A program made the position numbers and the translations under genes. Positions 28,840 to 37,842 of a stretch of 64,000 nucleotides of DNA are shown here, in pieces. The DNA lies in contig NZ_LMFS01000003.1 of assembly GCF_001426945.1 (NCBI RefSeq), forward strand, positions 157,108-221,107, in the 5' to 3' direction. The notes under the pieces were generated by a model. The model had not been told where the DNA came from and did not search any database. It saw only the letters and a list, made by a program, of their open reading frames with translations. Source of the stretch: Pseudolabrys sp. Root1462 (GTDB lineage Bacteria > Pseudomonadota > Alphaproteobacteria > Rhizobiales > Xanthobacteraceae). Numbering within the stretch: position 1 is the stretch's first letter; each line of letters starts with the position of its first letter.

Positions 28840-29561
28840 GCCTTAGGGCGCGCGGTCTCGGCGGCCGAAGACAGCGACAGAATTTCCAATGCGCCGACGG
28901 TTTCGCCGAGGCGCAGCGTAAAGGCGGCGTGCCCGGCATTGAAGAGGACGAAGCGCACCGGTCCCCTGAAGCCCGGTTCAACTTGCAGCTCGCCCGAGAG
29001 GATGACGCTGCCGGCGGTCAGACGGGCGACGGCGCCGAAGCGGCCCAGATAATCGTAAGGCAGTTCGACGATCTCGGCCGTCGTTGCGCGCACCGCGCGG
29101 CCCGGGCCGAGGCTCAGGACTTTCTTGCGTGCGAGATCGATCCTGTCGCCGCCGCTAACGATCTCGCCGCCGAGCGTCAGCTCTATCGACGCCGTGCGCA
29201 AATGGCTGGTCATGAAAGGCTCGATGGCGATGACGCCTTTTTGCACGGCGCGCGCAATCTGATGATTGACCAGTGGACTTGCGGCCGCCCGATCCGGCGT
29301 TTGGTGCTGGCCGAACCACTCGCTGAGCCAGTAGTCCGAGCTGTGGCCGGTCAGCCGGCCGAGCTTGCCGGCCATGGCTCGTGAGATCGGCTGGCGGCCG
29401 TTGATGATGTTGTTGACCGACTGGCGTGACACGCCGGTCGCTTTGCTGACCGCCACCTGATCGAGACCCAGGCGACTTAGCTCGGCGCGGAGATGCGCGC
29501 CCGGCGATGTGCGCTCCGTCCTCGAATCGGTGCCCCTCTTGCCCCGGCTGCCAGCGGCCAT
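28821..29561 (-). CDS. XRE-type HTH regulator fused to a dCTP deaminase/dUTPase-like domain
   Basis: 246 residues. Residues about 20-75 are a Cro/XRE helix-turn-helix of HigA type (LRAELSRLGLDQVAVSKATG, VSRQSVNNIINGRQPISRAMA). Residues about 100-235 follow the trimeric dCTP deaminase/dUTPase fold: IEPFMTSHLRTASIELTLGG, ATTAEIVELPYDYLG, VEPGFRGPVRFVLFNAG and LGETVGALEIL. By my alignment the RSS phosphate motif and the catalytic glutamate of dCTP deaminase are missing (VRFVLFN where the enzyme has IVLEFYN), so the domain would sense a nucleotide and not act on it. No toxin gene precedes it. Confidence 0.82.
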   Translation of the reverse strand: MAAGSRGKRGTDSRTERTSPGAHLRAELSRLGLDQVAVSKATGVSRQSVNNIINGRQPISRAMAGKLGRLTGHSSDYWLSEWFGQHQTPDRAAASPLVNHQIARAVQKGVIAIEPFMTSHLRTASIELTLGGEIVSGGDRIDLARKKVLSLGPGRAVRATTAEIVELPYDYLGRFGAVARLTAGSVILSGELQVEPGFRGPVRFVLFNAGHAAFTLRLGETVGALEILSLSSAAETARPKAVSRQV

Positions 29562-29662
29562 GGCCTGTGCTCCCCGCTAAATATTTATTCCTACGCGCTA
29601 CCCCTAAACATTCGGTGGTACCGCAACCGTTAATTGTAGCGATAAATTAAAGACATGGCACA

Positions 29663-29691
29663 GCCGCCGGCCGCCCAAAGGCGCCGGCGGC
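29663..29691 (-). terminator. possible terminator after hslU
   Basis: 8-bp arms GCCGCCGG / CCGGCGGC about 35 bases past the hslU stop. The minus-strand side continues TGTGCCATGTCTTTAATTT, so the T-rich part is displaced; weak support. Confidence 0.4.
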
Positions 29692-29723
29692 GGTCTGCGT
29701 AATGTCGGGCAGGCGCGGAAGAA

Positions 29724-31031
29724 CTAGAGGATGAAGCGGGAGAGGTCGGTGTTCTTGGCCAGATCGCCGATATGCTTTTCAACATAGGCGGCGTCGATGC
29801 GGACGGTTTCGCCGGCGCGGTCGGTCGCGGCGAAGGAAATATCATCGAGGATACGTTCCATCACCGTCTGCAGGCGGCGCGCGCCGATGTTCTCGATCGA
29901 ACCGTTGACCGACACGGCGATATCGGCGATCGCATCGATGGCGTCTTCTGAGAAATCGAGCGTGACGCCTTCAGTGGCCAGCAGCGCCACATACTGCTTG
30001 ATCAGCGAGGCTTCCGGCTCGGTCAGGATTCGGCGGAAGTCGTCGCGCGTCAGCGCCTTCAGTTCGACGCGGATTGGCAGACGACCTTGCAGTTCCGGCA
30101 ACAGGTCCGAAGGCTTCGAGATGTGGAAAGCGCCAGAGGCGATGAACAGGATGTGGTCGGTCTTCACCGGTCCGTGCTTGGTATTGACCGTGGTGCCTTC
30201 GATCAGCGGCAACAGATCGCGCTGCACGCCTTCGCGCGACACATCGGCGCCGCCGCGGCGCTCGCTGCCAGCGATCTTGTCGACCTCATCGAGGAACACG
30301 ATGCCATTCTGCTCGGTGCTGCGGATGGCTTCCTGAACGAGCTGTTCGTTGTCGAGCAGCTTGTCGGATTCCTCGTTGAGCAGGATAGCGTGTGATTCGT
30401 CGACGGTGACGCGGCGCGTCTTGGTGCGGCTGCCGCCCATTTTGCCGAAGATGTCGCCGATATTGATGGCGCCCATCTGCGCGCCCGGCATGCCGGGAAT
30501 TTCGAACATCGGCAAACCCTGGCCGCCGGCCTGCACGTCGATTTCGATCTCCTTGTCGTTGAGCTCGCCGTTGCGCAGCTTCTTGCGGAAGCTTTCGCGG
30601 GTCGACGGTCCGGAGCCGGGCCCGACCAGCGCATCGAGCACGCGCTCCTCGGCCGCCAGTTCGGCGCGCGCTTGCACGTCCTTGCGGCGCTTTTCGCGCG
30701 TCAAAGAGATGGCGATCTCGACGAGATCGCGGATGATCTGTTCGACATCGCGGCCGACATAGCCGACTTCGGTGAATTTGGTCGCTTCAACCTTCAGGAA
30801 CGGCGCGCCGGCGAGCCTGGCCAAGCGGCGCGAAATCTCGGTCTTGCCGACGCCGGTCGGCCCGATCATCAGGATGTTCTTCGGCAAAACTTCCTCGCGC
30901 AGCTTGTCGTCGAGCTGCTGGCGTCGCCAGCGGTTGCGCAGCGCGATGGCAACGGCGCGCTTGGCGTCGTGCTGGCCGACGATGTAGCGGTCGAGTTCGG
31001 AGACGATTTCACGCGGGGAGAAGTCGGTCAT
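29724..31031 (-). CDS. hslU: HslU (ClpY), ATPase of the HslVU protease
   Basis: 435 residues. HslU is an AAA+ hexamer that unfolds substrates and feeds them to HslV. Walker [10 protein letters not shown] at 57-65, Walker [12 protein letters not shown], the pore-loop region and the C-terminal SRFIL tail that docks into HslV are present. N-terminal [15 protein letters not shown] is canonical. It is last in hslV-DUF2585-hslU, 21 bases after the DUF2585 gene. Confidence 0.98.
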   Translation of the reverse strand: MTDFSPREIVSELDRYIVGQHDAKRAVAIALRNRWRRQQLDDKLREEVLPKNILMIGPTGVGKTEISRRLARLAGAPFLKVEATKFTEVGYVGRDVEQIIRDLVEIAISLTREKRRKDVQARAELAAEERVLDALVGPGSGPSTRESFRKKLRNGELNDKEIEIDVQAGGQGLPMFEIPGMPGAQMGAINIGDIFGKMGGSRTKTRRVTVDESHAILLNEESDKLLDNEQLVQEAIRSTEQNGIVFLDEVDKIAGSERRGGADVSREGVQRDLLPLIEGTTVNTKHGPVKTDHILFIASGAFHISKPSDLLPELQGRLPIRVELKALTRDDFRRILTEPEASLIKQYVALLATEGVTLDFSEDAIDAIADIAVSVNGSIENIGARRLQTVMERILDDISFAATDRAGETVRIDAAYVEKHIGDLAKNTDLSRFIL

Positions 31032-31052
31032 GTTTATATTATCACCTGATGG

Positions 31053-31628
31053 TCAACCGCCGCCCTGCCAGGCCCGGACGGCGTCGATCGGATAGATCAG
31101 CATGAGAATATTGAGCGTGAGGTTGTCGTGAATGACGTAGCCGACGCCCAATTCCATCATGATAGCCGAACCGATCACCACAAATATAGGGAGGCGCCGC
31201 GCCAGGACAAATCCGGCGATCATGGCGACGGTGTCGGATACGGAGTTAATCACGCTGTCGCCGTAATATTGCAACGAGATCGTCGCCGCCCGGTACCGCT
31301 CGATGATGAACGGGGAGTTCTCGAGGATTTCCCATCCGCCTTCGACAGCGACCGCGACGGCGAAGCGGATCCAGACCGGCGCTTTTGGCAGGATCAGCCA
31401 TGTCAGGAAATAGAAGATGAAGCCATGAATGACGTGGGAGAACGAGTACCAGTCCAGGATATGCTGCGAGTTCTCCGAACTCTGCACCTGACCGTGCCAG
31501 AGCTTGATGGTGCCGCAGGCGCATATCGGCACGCGTCCCATCGCCAGGAGCACTGCGGCCTGAACCGCGAGCAGCGCGGCCGCGACAATGACGCAGTTCC
31601 GCAGCGTGTGACGCGCCGCGTCGGTCAT
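31053..31628 (-). CDS. DUF2585 (UPF0314) membrane protein
   Basis: 191 residues with about four transmembrane helices ([62 protein letters not shown], then [10 protein letters not shown]). Motifs [37 protein letters not shown] and [10 protein letters not shown] mark the family; the His, Glu and Asp in membrane segments suggest a metal or lipid enzyme, but no function is known. Its start overlaps the hslV stop by four bases (ATGA), so it is translationally coupled to the protease subunit. Confidence 0.9.
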   Translation of the reverse strand: MTDAARHTLRNCVIVAAALLAVQAAVLLAMGRVPICACGTIKLWHGQVQSSENSQHILDWYSFSHVIHGFIFYFLTWLILPKAPVWIRFAVAVAVEGGWEILENSPFIIERYRAATISLQYYGDSVINSVSDTVAMIAGFVLARRLPIFVVIGSAIMMELGVGYVIHDNLTLNILMLIYPIDAVRAWQGGG

Positions 31629-32179
31629 GCCGATTTCAGGCTTTCGACCGTAATGTTTCGATTGGTGTAGACGCAGATGTCGGCCGCGATATCGAGCGAC
31701 TTTCGCACGATGGCCTCGGCATCGGCGCCGGTGTCGAGCAGGGCGCGCGCGGAGGCCAGCGCGTAGTTGCCGCCGGAGCCGATGCCGGCGACGCCGGCTT
31801 CCGGCTCCAGCACATCGCCATTGCCGGTCAGCACCAGCGACACCTGCGCGTCGGCGACGATCATCATGGCCTCGAGCCGGCGCAGATAGCGGTCGGTACG
31901 CCAGTCCTTGGCGAGTTCGACGGCGGCGCGCAGCAGTTGGCTCGGGTATTGCTCGAGCTTGGATTCGAGCCGCTCGAACAGGGTAAAAGCGTCTGCCGTG
32001 GCGCCGGCGAAGCCGCCGATGACGTCACCCTTGCCCAGTTTGCGGACTTTCTTGGCGTTGGCTTTGACGATGGTCTGGCCGATGGACACCTGGCCGTCGC
32101 CGCCGATCACAACGGTGCCGCCCTTGCGCACGGTCAGGATCGTGGTGCCATGCCAGGACGGCAGTTCGTTCGAGGACAT
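31625..32179 (-). CDS. hslV: HslV (ClpQ), peptidase of the HslVU protease
   Basis: 184 residues. The N-terminal nucleophile threonine is exposed after processing at [11 protein letters not shown]. The beta-type proteasome fold follows: [51 protein letters not shown]. The start MSSNELPS is chosen because AGGGG lies eight bases upstream; an upstream in-frame ATG has no ribosome site. The family forms a dodecamer capped by HslU. Two palindromes lie upstream. Confidence 0.96.
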   Translation of the reverse strand: MSSNELPSWHGTTILTVRKGGTVVIGGDGQVSIGQTIVKANAKKVRKLGKGDVIGGFAGATADAFTLFERLESKLEQYPSQLLRAAVELAKDWRTDRYLRRLEAMMIVADAQVSLVLTGNGDVLEPEAGVAGIGSGGNYALASARALLDTGADAEAIVRKSLDIAADICVYTNRNITVESLKSA

Positions 32180-32552
32180 ACGCTTTACCCCTGCAATTTC
32201 GGTCATCTAGGCACGCCTAGCCGGGTTTGCAAACCTCGCTGGCACGCGCCGCGCTGCGCTGGTGCACGCTGTCGCGCCGATCCGCCGCGTTGACAATGCG
32301 CGGTGCGATCCTACATTCGGCACCATGAGGTCTCTGTTGCGCCATACTGCACGCCATTTTTCGCGCGCCGGTCATCTGCACGCAGGCAGGTAACCCGGGC
32401 GACGGCTGTCTGTCGTCCCGGGCTTGTCGACCTTCTTCCTCCGCTCAAATCGCCTAACCAATCGTCGCTAACCGTTTGTCCGCGGGCCGTGGCGCACGAA
32501 CGCCGTCGCCGCCGTGTGCGGCAGGCGGCCCATGGAACGCTGGAGTGCTCTC
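32180..32552. other. 373-base divergent spacer between hslV and rnk, with a possible leader
   Basis: No established gene. Left part: two adjacent palindromes upstream of hslV (separate entry). Middle: plus-strand promoter TTGACA (32290-32295), 16-base spacer, TACATT (32312-32317). An ATG at 32325 falls close to where transcription should start and opens a 22-codon reading frame with four histidines, ending TAA at 32391-32393. A strong hairpin starts right after it (CCCGGGCGAC at 32394 with GTCG-T-CCCGGG ending at 32422). The right 130 bases show nothing further. The layout recalls an attenuator ahead of rnk-hisB, but no T-run follows the hairpin. Confidence 0.4.
32207..32235. promoter_or_regulatory. 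two adjacent perfect palindromes upstream of hslV
   Basis: CTAGGC-AC-GCCTAG (32207-32220) and GGTTTGCAAACC (32224-32235), three bases apart and 28-56 bases upstream of the hslV ATG. Both are candidate protein-binding sites. No clear RpoH-type promoter could be recognised next to them. Confidence 0.5.
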
Positions 32553-32963
32553 ATGCCGTCAATGCTGCGCAAGGAACTGCCGCCGATTATCGTCAGCGGA
32601 ATGGATTTCGACCGTCTCGAGCGGCTGGTCGCCGCCGCCAGCCCGGAGTCGCGCACCGCCGATTTCCTGGCGCGAGAGATCGCGCGCGCGACCATCGTGC
32701 CGTCCGGCTTCCTGCTGCGCGGGGTCGTAGCCATGGGGTCGGAGGTCGAATTCCGCGACGACGCCACCGGCCGGTCGCGGACGGTTAACCTCGTTTATCC
32801 GGACCAGGCGGACCTTGATGACGGCAAGCTGTCGGTCCTGTCGCCAGTCGGCGCGGCCCTGATCGGCCTGTCGGTGGGGCAATCGATCGAATGGGAGACC
32901 CCAACCGGCGACTGGCGCTCGCTGACCGTCCTGAGTGTCGGGGGCGCCGGCGCTGTGGCATAA
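32553..32963 (+). CDS. rnk: Rnk-like nucleoside diphosphate kinase regulator (GreA/GreB C-terminal domain)
   Basis: 136 residues. The start [16 protein letters not shown] has GGAG seven bases upstream. A short helical N-terminal part ([14 protein letters not shown]) is followed by a GreA/GreB-type FKBP-like domain: [50 protein letters not shown]. Rnk binds RNA polymerase in E. coli and affects nucleotide pools, without the cleavage-inducing coiled coil of GreA. It ends 47 bases before hisB. Confidence 0.88.
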   Translation: MPSMLRKELPPIIVSGMDFDRLERLVAAASPESRTADFLAREIARATIVPSGFLLRGVVAMGSEVEFRDDATGRSRTVNLVYPDQADLDDGKLSVLSPVGAALIGLSVGQSIEWETPTGDWRSLTVLSVGGAGAVA

Positions 32964-33010
32964 CCCCGCAACCCCTGATAAAAGGCCGCCGAAACGAGGA
33001 TTTAGCCCTG

Positions 33011-33604
33011 ATGCGCACCGCCACCATCAAGCGCAAGACCAAGGAAACCGACATCGAGGTCACCATCGACCTCGACGGCAAGGGCCGTTCGCAGATCGCG
33101 ACCGGTATCGGCTTCCTGGACCATATGCTCGACCTCCTGGCGCGCCACTCCCGCATCGACATGACCGTCAAGGCGGTCGGCGACCTGCACATCGATTTTC
33201 ATCACACGGCTGAAGACGTCGGCATCGCGCTCGGCCAGGCGGTCAAGCAGGCCCTCGGCGACATGAAGGGCATCGGCCGCTATGCCGACGTCCACATGCC
33301 GATGGACGAGACGCTGACGCGCGTTGCACTCGACATCTCCGGCCGGCCGTTCCTGGTGTTCAAGGCGACGTTCGGGCGCGACAAGGTCGGCACCTTCGAT
33401 ACCGAACTGGTGCAGGAGTGGTTTCAGGCTTTCGCCATGAACGCCGGCGTGACGCTGCACGTCGAGTGTCTGTACGGCACCAACGACCATCACATCGCCG
33501 AGTCCTGCTTCAAGGGTTTGGCGCGCTGCCTGCGCTCGGCCGTCGCGATCGACGAGCGCACCAAGGACGAAGTGCCCTCGACCAAGGGAACGCTGGGAAA
33601 TTGA
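33011..33604 (+). CDS. hisB: imidazoleglycerol-phosphate dehydratase
   Basis: 197 residues, the monofunctional form without a phosphatase domain. It dehydrates imidazoleglycerol phosphate to imidazoleacetol phosphate, a middle step of histidine synthesis. Motifs: [33 protein letters not shown] and [14 protein letters not shown], which carry the histidines binding two Mn ions. The ATG follows GAGGA at ten bases. It leads the run hisB-DUF2628-hisH-hisA-hisF-hisE-coaA; hisG, hisD, hisC and hisI are not here. Confidence 0.97.
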   Translation: MRTATIKRKTKETDIEVTIDLDGKGRSQIATGIGFLDHMLDLLARHSRIDMTVKAVGDLHIDFHHTAEDVGIALGQAVKQALGDMKGIGRYADVHMPMDETLTRVALDISGRPFLVFKATFGRDKVGTFDTELVQEWFQAFAMNAGVTLHVECLYGTNDHHIAESCFKGLARCLRSAVAIDERTKDEVPSTKGTLGN

Positions 33605-33606
33605 TT

Positions 33607-33710
33607 GTCATTCCGGGGCGCGAGCGAAAGCGAGCGAGCCCGGAATCCATAACCCCGGTCTGTGAATATGGATTCCGGGCGCGCATCCTTCCGACGCGCC
33701 CCGGGATGAC
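33607..33710. repeat. REP-like element between hisB and the DUF2628 gene
   Basis: About 104 bases built from ATTCCGGG/CCCGGAAT pairs. The central stem is CCCGGAATCCAT (33639-33650) with ATGGATTCCGGG (33668-33679), perfect over 12 bp; the ends GTCATTCCGG and CCGGGATGAC are also complementary. It sits inside the his operon and might modulate readthrough. Confidence 0.8.
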
Positions 33711-33733
33711 CAGAGAGTGATCGAGTAAACCAA

Positions 33734-34243
33734 ATGCCCACCTACACCGTGCACGAGCCGCCGCTGCGGAAGAACGAAAGCGTTGCCAGTCCGGAACGCT
33801 TTGTTTTCGTGCGCGATGGATTCCACTTCTGGGCCTTCCTGCTGCCGCCGCTGTGGTTCGTGCTGAGGCGGCTGTGGCTGGCGCTGATCATTTATGTCGT
33901 CGCGTCGATCGCGCTCGACTTCGCGCTGTCGCGCGCGCATGTGCCGGCGTCGTGGCGCATGCTCGTCGACGTCCTGATCGCGATCCTCATCGGCTTCGAA
34001 GCGGCGAGCATCCAGCGCTGGACCTTGCAGCGCCGCAAGTGGAAGACCTTGGGCTTCGTCGTCGCCGAAGATGGCGAACTCGCCGAGCGCCGCTTCTTCG
34101 GCGCCTGGACGCAACGCGCCGCAACGCCGTCCGGCACGCCGCCGGTCGAGAGCACGCCGCTTTATGCAGCACCGGTGCGTCGCGGGCCGCCGTCCGGCTC
34201 CGACGTCATCGGTTTGTTTCCCGAGCCGGGGACGTCCCGATGA
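33734..34243 (+). CDS. DUF2628 membrane protein
   Basis: 169 residues. N-terminal YTVHEPPL and [28 protein letters not shown] are the family signature; two or three membrane helices follow (about 38-60, 62-80, 85-100, e.g. [17 protein letters not shown]). The cytoplasmic tail includes [23 protein letters not shown]. Function unknown. It stands between hisB and hisH in many Rhizobiales, and its stop overlaps the hisH start (ATGA). Confidence 0.9.
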   Translation: MPTYTVHEPPLRKNESVASPERFVFVRDGFHFWAFLLPPLWFVLRRLWLALIIYVVASIALDFALSRAHVPASWRMLVDVLIAILIGFEAASIQRWTLQRRKWKTLGFVVAEDGELAERRFFGAWTQRAATPSGTPPVESTPLYAAPVRRGPPSGSDVIGLFPEPGTSR

Positions 34244-34890
34244 GCGTCGCCATTGTCGATTACGGCTCGGGCAACCTGCACTCGGCGGCCAAGGCGTTCG
34301 AACGCGCCGCGCGCGAGAGCGGCCATGACCAGCCGATCCTCGTGACATCGAGCCCGGACGACGTTGCGAAAGCCGATCGCATCGTGCTGCCCGGCGTCGG
34401 GGCTTATGCCGACTGCAAGCGCGGCCTGGTCGCTGTACCCGGCATGATCGATGCGCTGGAAGAAGCCGTCCGCAAGAACGGCCGGCCGTTCTTCGGCATT
34501 TGCGTCGGCATGCAGCTTCTCGCCGAGCGCGGCCTGGAATATCAGGTAACGCCAGGTCTCGGCTGGATCGCGGGCGAGGTCGACCGGATCGCCCCAGCCG
34601 ATCCGGAACTGAAGATCCCGCACATGGGATGGAATACGCTCGACCTGAAGAAGATGCATCCGCTGCTCGACGAAATCCCGCTTGGGCCTGACGGACTGCA
34701 CGCCTATTTCGTGCACTCCTATCAGTTCAAGACGGCGAATAAAGACGACCTGGTCGCGCAGACCGAATACGGCGGGCCGCTCACCGCAATCGTCGGTCGC
34801 GACAACATTGTCGGCACGCAGTTTCACCCCGAAAAGAGCCAACGCCTCGGGCTGAAGCTGATCGCGAACTTTTTGAAATGGACGCCATGA
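34240..34890 (+). CDS. hisH: imidazole glycerol phosphate synthase, glutaminase subunit HisH
   Basis: 216 residues. It releases ammonia from glutamine and channels it to HisF. Class I glutaminase features: [10 protein letters not shown] at the N-terminus, nucleophile C88 in GICVGMQLL, and FHPEKSQ near the end with the histidine and glutamate of the triad. Coupled to the DUF2628 gene before it and to hisA after it, each by a 4-base ATGA overlap. Confidence 0.97.
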   Translation: MSVAIVDYGSGNLHSAAKAFERAARESGHDQPILVTSSPDDVAKADRIVLPGVGAYADCKRGLVAVPGMIDALEEAVRKNGRPFFGICVGMQLLAERGLEYQVTPGLGWIAGEVDRIAPADPELKIPHMGWNTLDLKKMHPLLDEIPLGPDGLHAYFVHSYQFKTANKDDLVAQTEYGGPLTAIVGRDNIVGTQFHPEKSQRLGLKLIANFLKWTP

Positions 34891-35627
34891 TTCTGTTTCC
34901 CGCCATCGATCTCAAGGAAGGCCTCGCCGTGCGCCTGGAGCAGGGCGACATGGCGCGCGCGACCGTGTTTCACCGCGACCCGGCGGCGCAGGCGCGCGCC
35001 TTCGAGGTGCAGGGCTTTCATTACTTGCACATCGTCGATCTCGACGGCGCCTTCGCCGGCAAGCCGGTGAATGCCGATGCGGTCGATCGTATTCTCGAAA
35101 CCATTGGCATTCCGGTGCAGCTCGGCGGCGGGGTGCGTGACATGGCGACGGTGGAAGGCTGGCTTGGCAAGGGCGTCGATCGCGTCATCATCGGCACCGC
35201 CGCGGTGCGCGATCCGCAATTCGTCAAGGAAGCGGCGAAGAAGTATCACGGCCGCATCGCCGTCGGGCTCGACGCCCGCGACGGCAAGGTCGCGGTCGAA
35301 GGCTGGGCGGAAACGTCGGAGCTGACCGCGCTCGAGATTGCGCGCCGCTTCGAGGATGCCGGCGTATCCGCGATCATCTACACCGACATCGCGCGCGACG
35401 GCCTGCTCAAGGGCATCAACTGGGAGGCCACCATTGCGCTGGCCGAAGCCATTGCCATTCCGGTTATCGCCTCGGGCGGGCTGGCCTCGATGGATGATAT
35501 CCGCGCATTGCTCGAGCCGCGCGCGCGCAAGCTGCAGGGCGCCATCGCCGGCCGAGCGATCTATGACGGCCGGCTCGACGTCGCGGAAGCGCTGAAGCTT
35601 ATCGGCGAGGCAGAGGCGCAGCGCTGA
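34887..35627 (+). CDS. hisA: ProFAR isomerase HisA
   Basis: 246 residues. It performs an Amadori rearrangement of ProFAR to PRFAR in histidine synthesis. TIM-barrel with catalytic D8 in [11 protein letters not shown] and the second acid in [17 protein letters not shown] is the family N-terminus and overlaps the hisH stop; another ATG nine bases upstream is less likely. Its stop overlaps the hisF start (TGATG). Confidence 0.97.
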   Translation: MILFPAIDLKEGLAVRLEQGDMARATVFHRDPAAQARAFEVQGFHYLHIVDLDGAFAGKPVNADAVDRILETIGIPVQLGGGVRDMATVEGWLGKGVDRVIIGTAAVRDPQFVKEAAKKYHGRIAVGLDARDGKVAVEGWAETSELTALEIARRFEDAGVSAIIYTDIARDGLLKGINWEATIALAEAIAIPVIASGGLASMDDIRALLEPRARKLQGAIAGRAIYDGRLDVAEALKLIGEAEAQR

Positions 35628-36403
35628 TGTTCAAGGTTCGCGTCATTCCTTGCCTCGATGTGAAAGACGGCCGCGTCGTCAAGGGCGTCAACTTCGTCAA
35701 TCTGCGCGATGCCGGCGATCCGGTGGAGGCGGCGGTGGCCTATGATGCCGCAGGCGCCGATGAGCTCTGCTTTCTCGACATCACGGCGAGCCACGAAAAC
35801 CGCGATACGATCTTCGACGTCGTGACGCGCACGGCGGAGGCCTGCTTCATGCCGCTGACCGTCGGCGGCGGCGTGCGCACGGTGGAAGATATTCGCAAGC
35901 TGCTGAAATGCGGCGCCGACAAGGTGTCGATCAACACCGCGGCGGTGAACCGGCGCGCTTTTGTGAAGGAAGCGGCGGAGAAGTTCGGCGATCAGTGCAT
36001 CGTCGTCGCCATCGACGCCAAGAGAGTCTCGAAGGACGGCGAGCCGCCGCGCTGGGAGATCTTCACCCATGGTGGCCGCAATCCGACCGGCCTCGACGCC
36101 ATCGATTATGCGCGCGAGGTCGTATCGCTGGGTGCTGGCGAAATTCTGCTCACCTCGATGGACCGCGACGGCACCCGGTCCGGCTTCGATATCGCGCTGA
36201 CCTGCGCGGTGGCCGATGCGGTGCCGGCGCCGGTGATCGCCTCCGGCGGAGTCGGCAATCTCGATCACCTGGTGGCGGGTATTCGCGACGGTCATGCCAC
36301 GGCTGTGCTTGCCGCATCGATCTTCCATTTCGGTGAGTATTCGGTGCGCGAAGCCAAGGAATACATGGCCAAAGCCGGCCTGCCGATGCGGCTCGACCCA
36401 TGA
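35627..36403 (+). CDS. hisF: imidazole glycerol phosphate synthase, cyclase subunit HisF
   Basis: 258 residues. It joins HisH-derived ammonia to PRFAR and closes the imidazole ring, giving IGP and AICAR. TIM-barrel with D11 in [14 protein letters not shown] and the second acid in TSMDRDGT; phosphate-binding loops GGGVRT and ASGGVGN are present. It resembles HisA in fold. The next gene, hisE, follows after 56 bases. Confidence 0.97.
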   Translation: MFKVRVIPCLDVKDGRVVKGVNFVNLRDAGDPVEAAVAYDAAGADELCFLDITASHENRDTIFDVVTRTAEACFMPLTVGGGVRTVEDIRKLLKCGADKVSINTAAVNRRAFVKEAAEKFGDQCIVVAIDAKRVSKDGEPPRWEIFTHGGRNPTGLDAIDYAREVVSLGAGEILLTSMDRDGTRSGFDIALTCAVADAVPAPVIASGGVGNLDHLVAGIRDGHATAVLAASIFHFGEYSVREAKEYMAKAGLPMRLDP

Positions 36404-36459
36404 CAGCGGAATGACGCGACCGGCATAACCTGCTAAATCACGCCCCGGAAAGGGCCTCC

Positions 36460-36777
36460 ATGAGCTTCACCCTCGCCGACCTGGAAAAGCGCATCGACGA
36501 GCGCTCGCGCGCCACCGCCGAGCAGTCCTATACGCGCAGCCTTATCGAAAAAGGCCCGGCGCATTGCGCCAAGAAAATGGGCGAGGAGGCGTTCGAAACC
36601 GCGATCGCCGCCGTGTCCGAAGACAAGGGCCGGCTCGTTTCCGAAGCCGCCGATCTTATCTATCACCTGATGGTGCTCTTGAAGACGAAGGGCGTGCCGT
36701 TCGCCGAGGTCGAAGCCGAGCTCGACCGGCGCACGGCGCAATCGGGCCACGCCGAGAAGGCGTCACGGAAAGCGTGA
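36460..36777 (+). CDS. hisE: phosphoribosyl-ATP pyrophosphatase
   Basis: 105 residues, stand-alone form without HisI. It hydrolyses PR-ATP to PR-AMP. The all-alpha MazG-like metal site is seen in [13 protein letters not shown] and [20 protein letters not shown] lies five bases before the ATG. It is followed after ten bases by coaA. Confidence 0.96.
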   Translation: MSFTLADLEKRIDERSRATAEQSYTRSLIEKGPAHCAKKMGEEAFETAIAAVSEDKGRLVSEAADLIYHLMVLLKTKGVPFAEVEAELDRRTAQSGHAEKASRKA

Positions 36778-36787
36778 CGGCTGCGTA

Positions 36788-37741
36788 ATGGAACAGCGCG
36801 TCGAAGAAAATCTGTCGCCCTACCGCAGCTTCTCGCGCGCGGAGTGGGCGGCGTTGCGCGAAGACGCGCCGATGACGCTGACCTCGGAAGAGGTGACGCG
36901 GCTGCGCTCGCTGCACGACCGGCTCGACATCAAGGAAGTCGAGGACATCTACCTGCCATTGTCGCGGCTGCTGTCGCTCTACGTCACCGCGACGCAGCGG
37001 CTGTTCCGCGCGCAGGAGCGTTTCCTCAACGTCACCGACGAGAAGATGCCGTTCATCATCGGCGTTGCCGGTTCGGTCGCGGTGGGTAAATCGACCACCG
37101 CGCGCGTGCTGCAGGCCTTGCTGGCGCGCTGGCCAGCGTCGCCCAAAGTCGATCTCGTCACCACCGACGGCTTCCTGTTTCCCAACGCGGTGCTCGAGCG
37201 CGAAGGCTTGATGGAGAAGAAGGGCTTTCCCGAAAGCTACGATCTCGCCACGCTGCTGCGCTTCCTGTCCGACGTCAAAGCGGGGCGGCGGCCGGCGCGG
37301 GCGCCGATCTATTCGCATCTGATCTATGACGTGGTGCCGAACCAGTGGGTCGAGGTCGATCGTCCCGACATTCTCATCGTCGAAGGCCTCAACGTCTTGC
37401 AGACCGGGCGCCTGCCGAAGGATGGCAAGGCCATTCCGTTCGTGTCCGACTTCTTCGACTTCTCTGTCTATATCGATGCCGAGGAAGACGTCCTCAAGGA
37501 CTGGTACGTCGATCGCTTTCTGACCTTGCGCGGCACCTCATTCCGCGATCCGAAGTCCTACTTCCATCGCTATTCGGAATTGTCGGATGCCGAGGCGGGC
37601 AAGACCGCGATGTCGATCTGGGAGCGTATCAATCTCGTGAACCTGCACGAGAATATCCTGCCGACACGGCAGCGTGCCGATCTGATCCTGAAGAAGAGCG
37701 CGACTCACAAGATCGAGAAAGTGTCGCTGCGGAGGCTGTAG
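36788..37741 (+). CDS. coaA: pantothenate kinase, type I
   Basis: 317 residues. It phosphorylates pantothenate, the first and feedback-controlled step of CoA synthesis. P-loop GSVAVGKS at 95-102; further blocks [18 protein letters not shown] and [10 protein letters not shown] fit the bacterial type I enzyme (PRK-like fold). Last gene of the his run. With coaE at 20.9 kb, two CoA genes lie near the origin. The ribosome site is weak, so it may depend on coupling to hisE. Confidence 0.97.
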   Translation: MEQRVEENLSPYRSFSRAEWAALREDAPMTLTSEEVTRLRSLHDRLDIKEVEDIYLPLSRLLSLYVTATQRLFRAQERFLNVTDEKMPFIIGVAGSVAVGKSTTARVLQALLARWPASPKVDLVTTDGFLFPNAVLEREGLMEKKGFPESYDLATLLRFLSDVKAGRRPARAPIYSHLIYDVVPNQWVEVDRPDILIVEGLNVLQTGRLPKDGKAIPFVSDFFDFSVYIDAEEDVLKDWYVDRFLTLRGTSFRDPKSYFHRYSELSDAEAGKTAMSIWERINLVNLHENILPTRQRADLILKKSATHKIEKVSLRRL

Positions 37742-37747
37742 CTCGTC

Positions 37748-37826
37748 GTCCCGGGTGAGCGTTAGCGGGACCCACAGCCACCATTCGATCGAGAAGTCAC
37801 GGTGTATGAGTGCCCGCCTTCGCGGG
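37748..37826. repeat. REP-like sequence after coaA
   Basis: GTCCC / GGGAC arms at 37748-37771 around GGTGAGCGTTAGC, followed by GGGACCCACAGCC and a second short hairpin CCCGC-CTTC-GCGGG (37813-37826). Located between convergent coaA and the acyltransferase gene; may act as a bidirectional terminator. Confidence 0.6.
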
Positions 37827-37842
37827 GGCGACTCGCGGAGGG

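Noticed and set aside
32303-32788. 161-codon frame on plus across the hslV-rnk spacer
   Set aside because: It overlaps rnk in another frame, has no motif, and its first part coincides with the proposed leader and hairpin.
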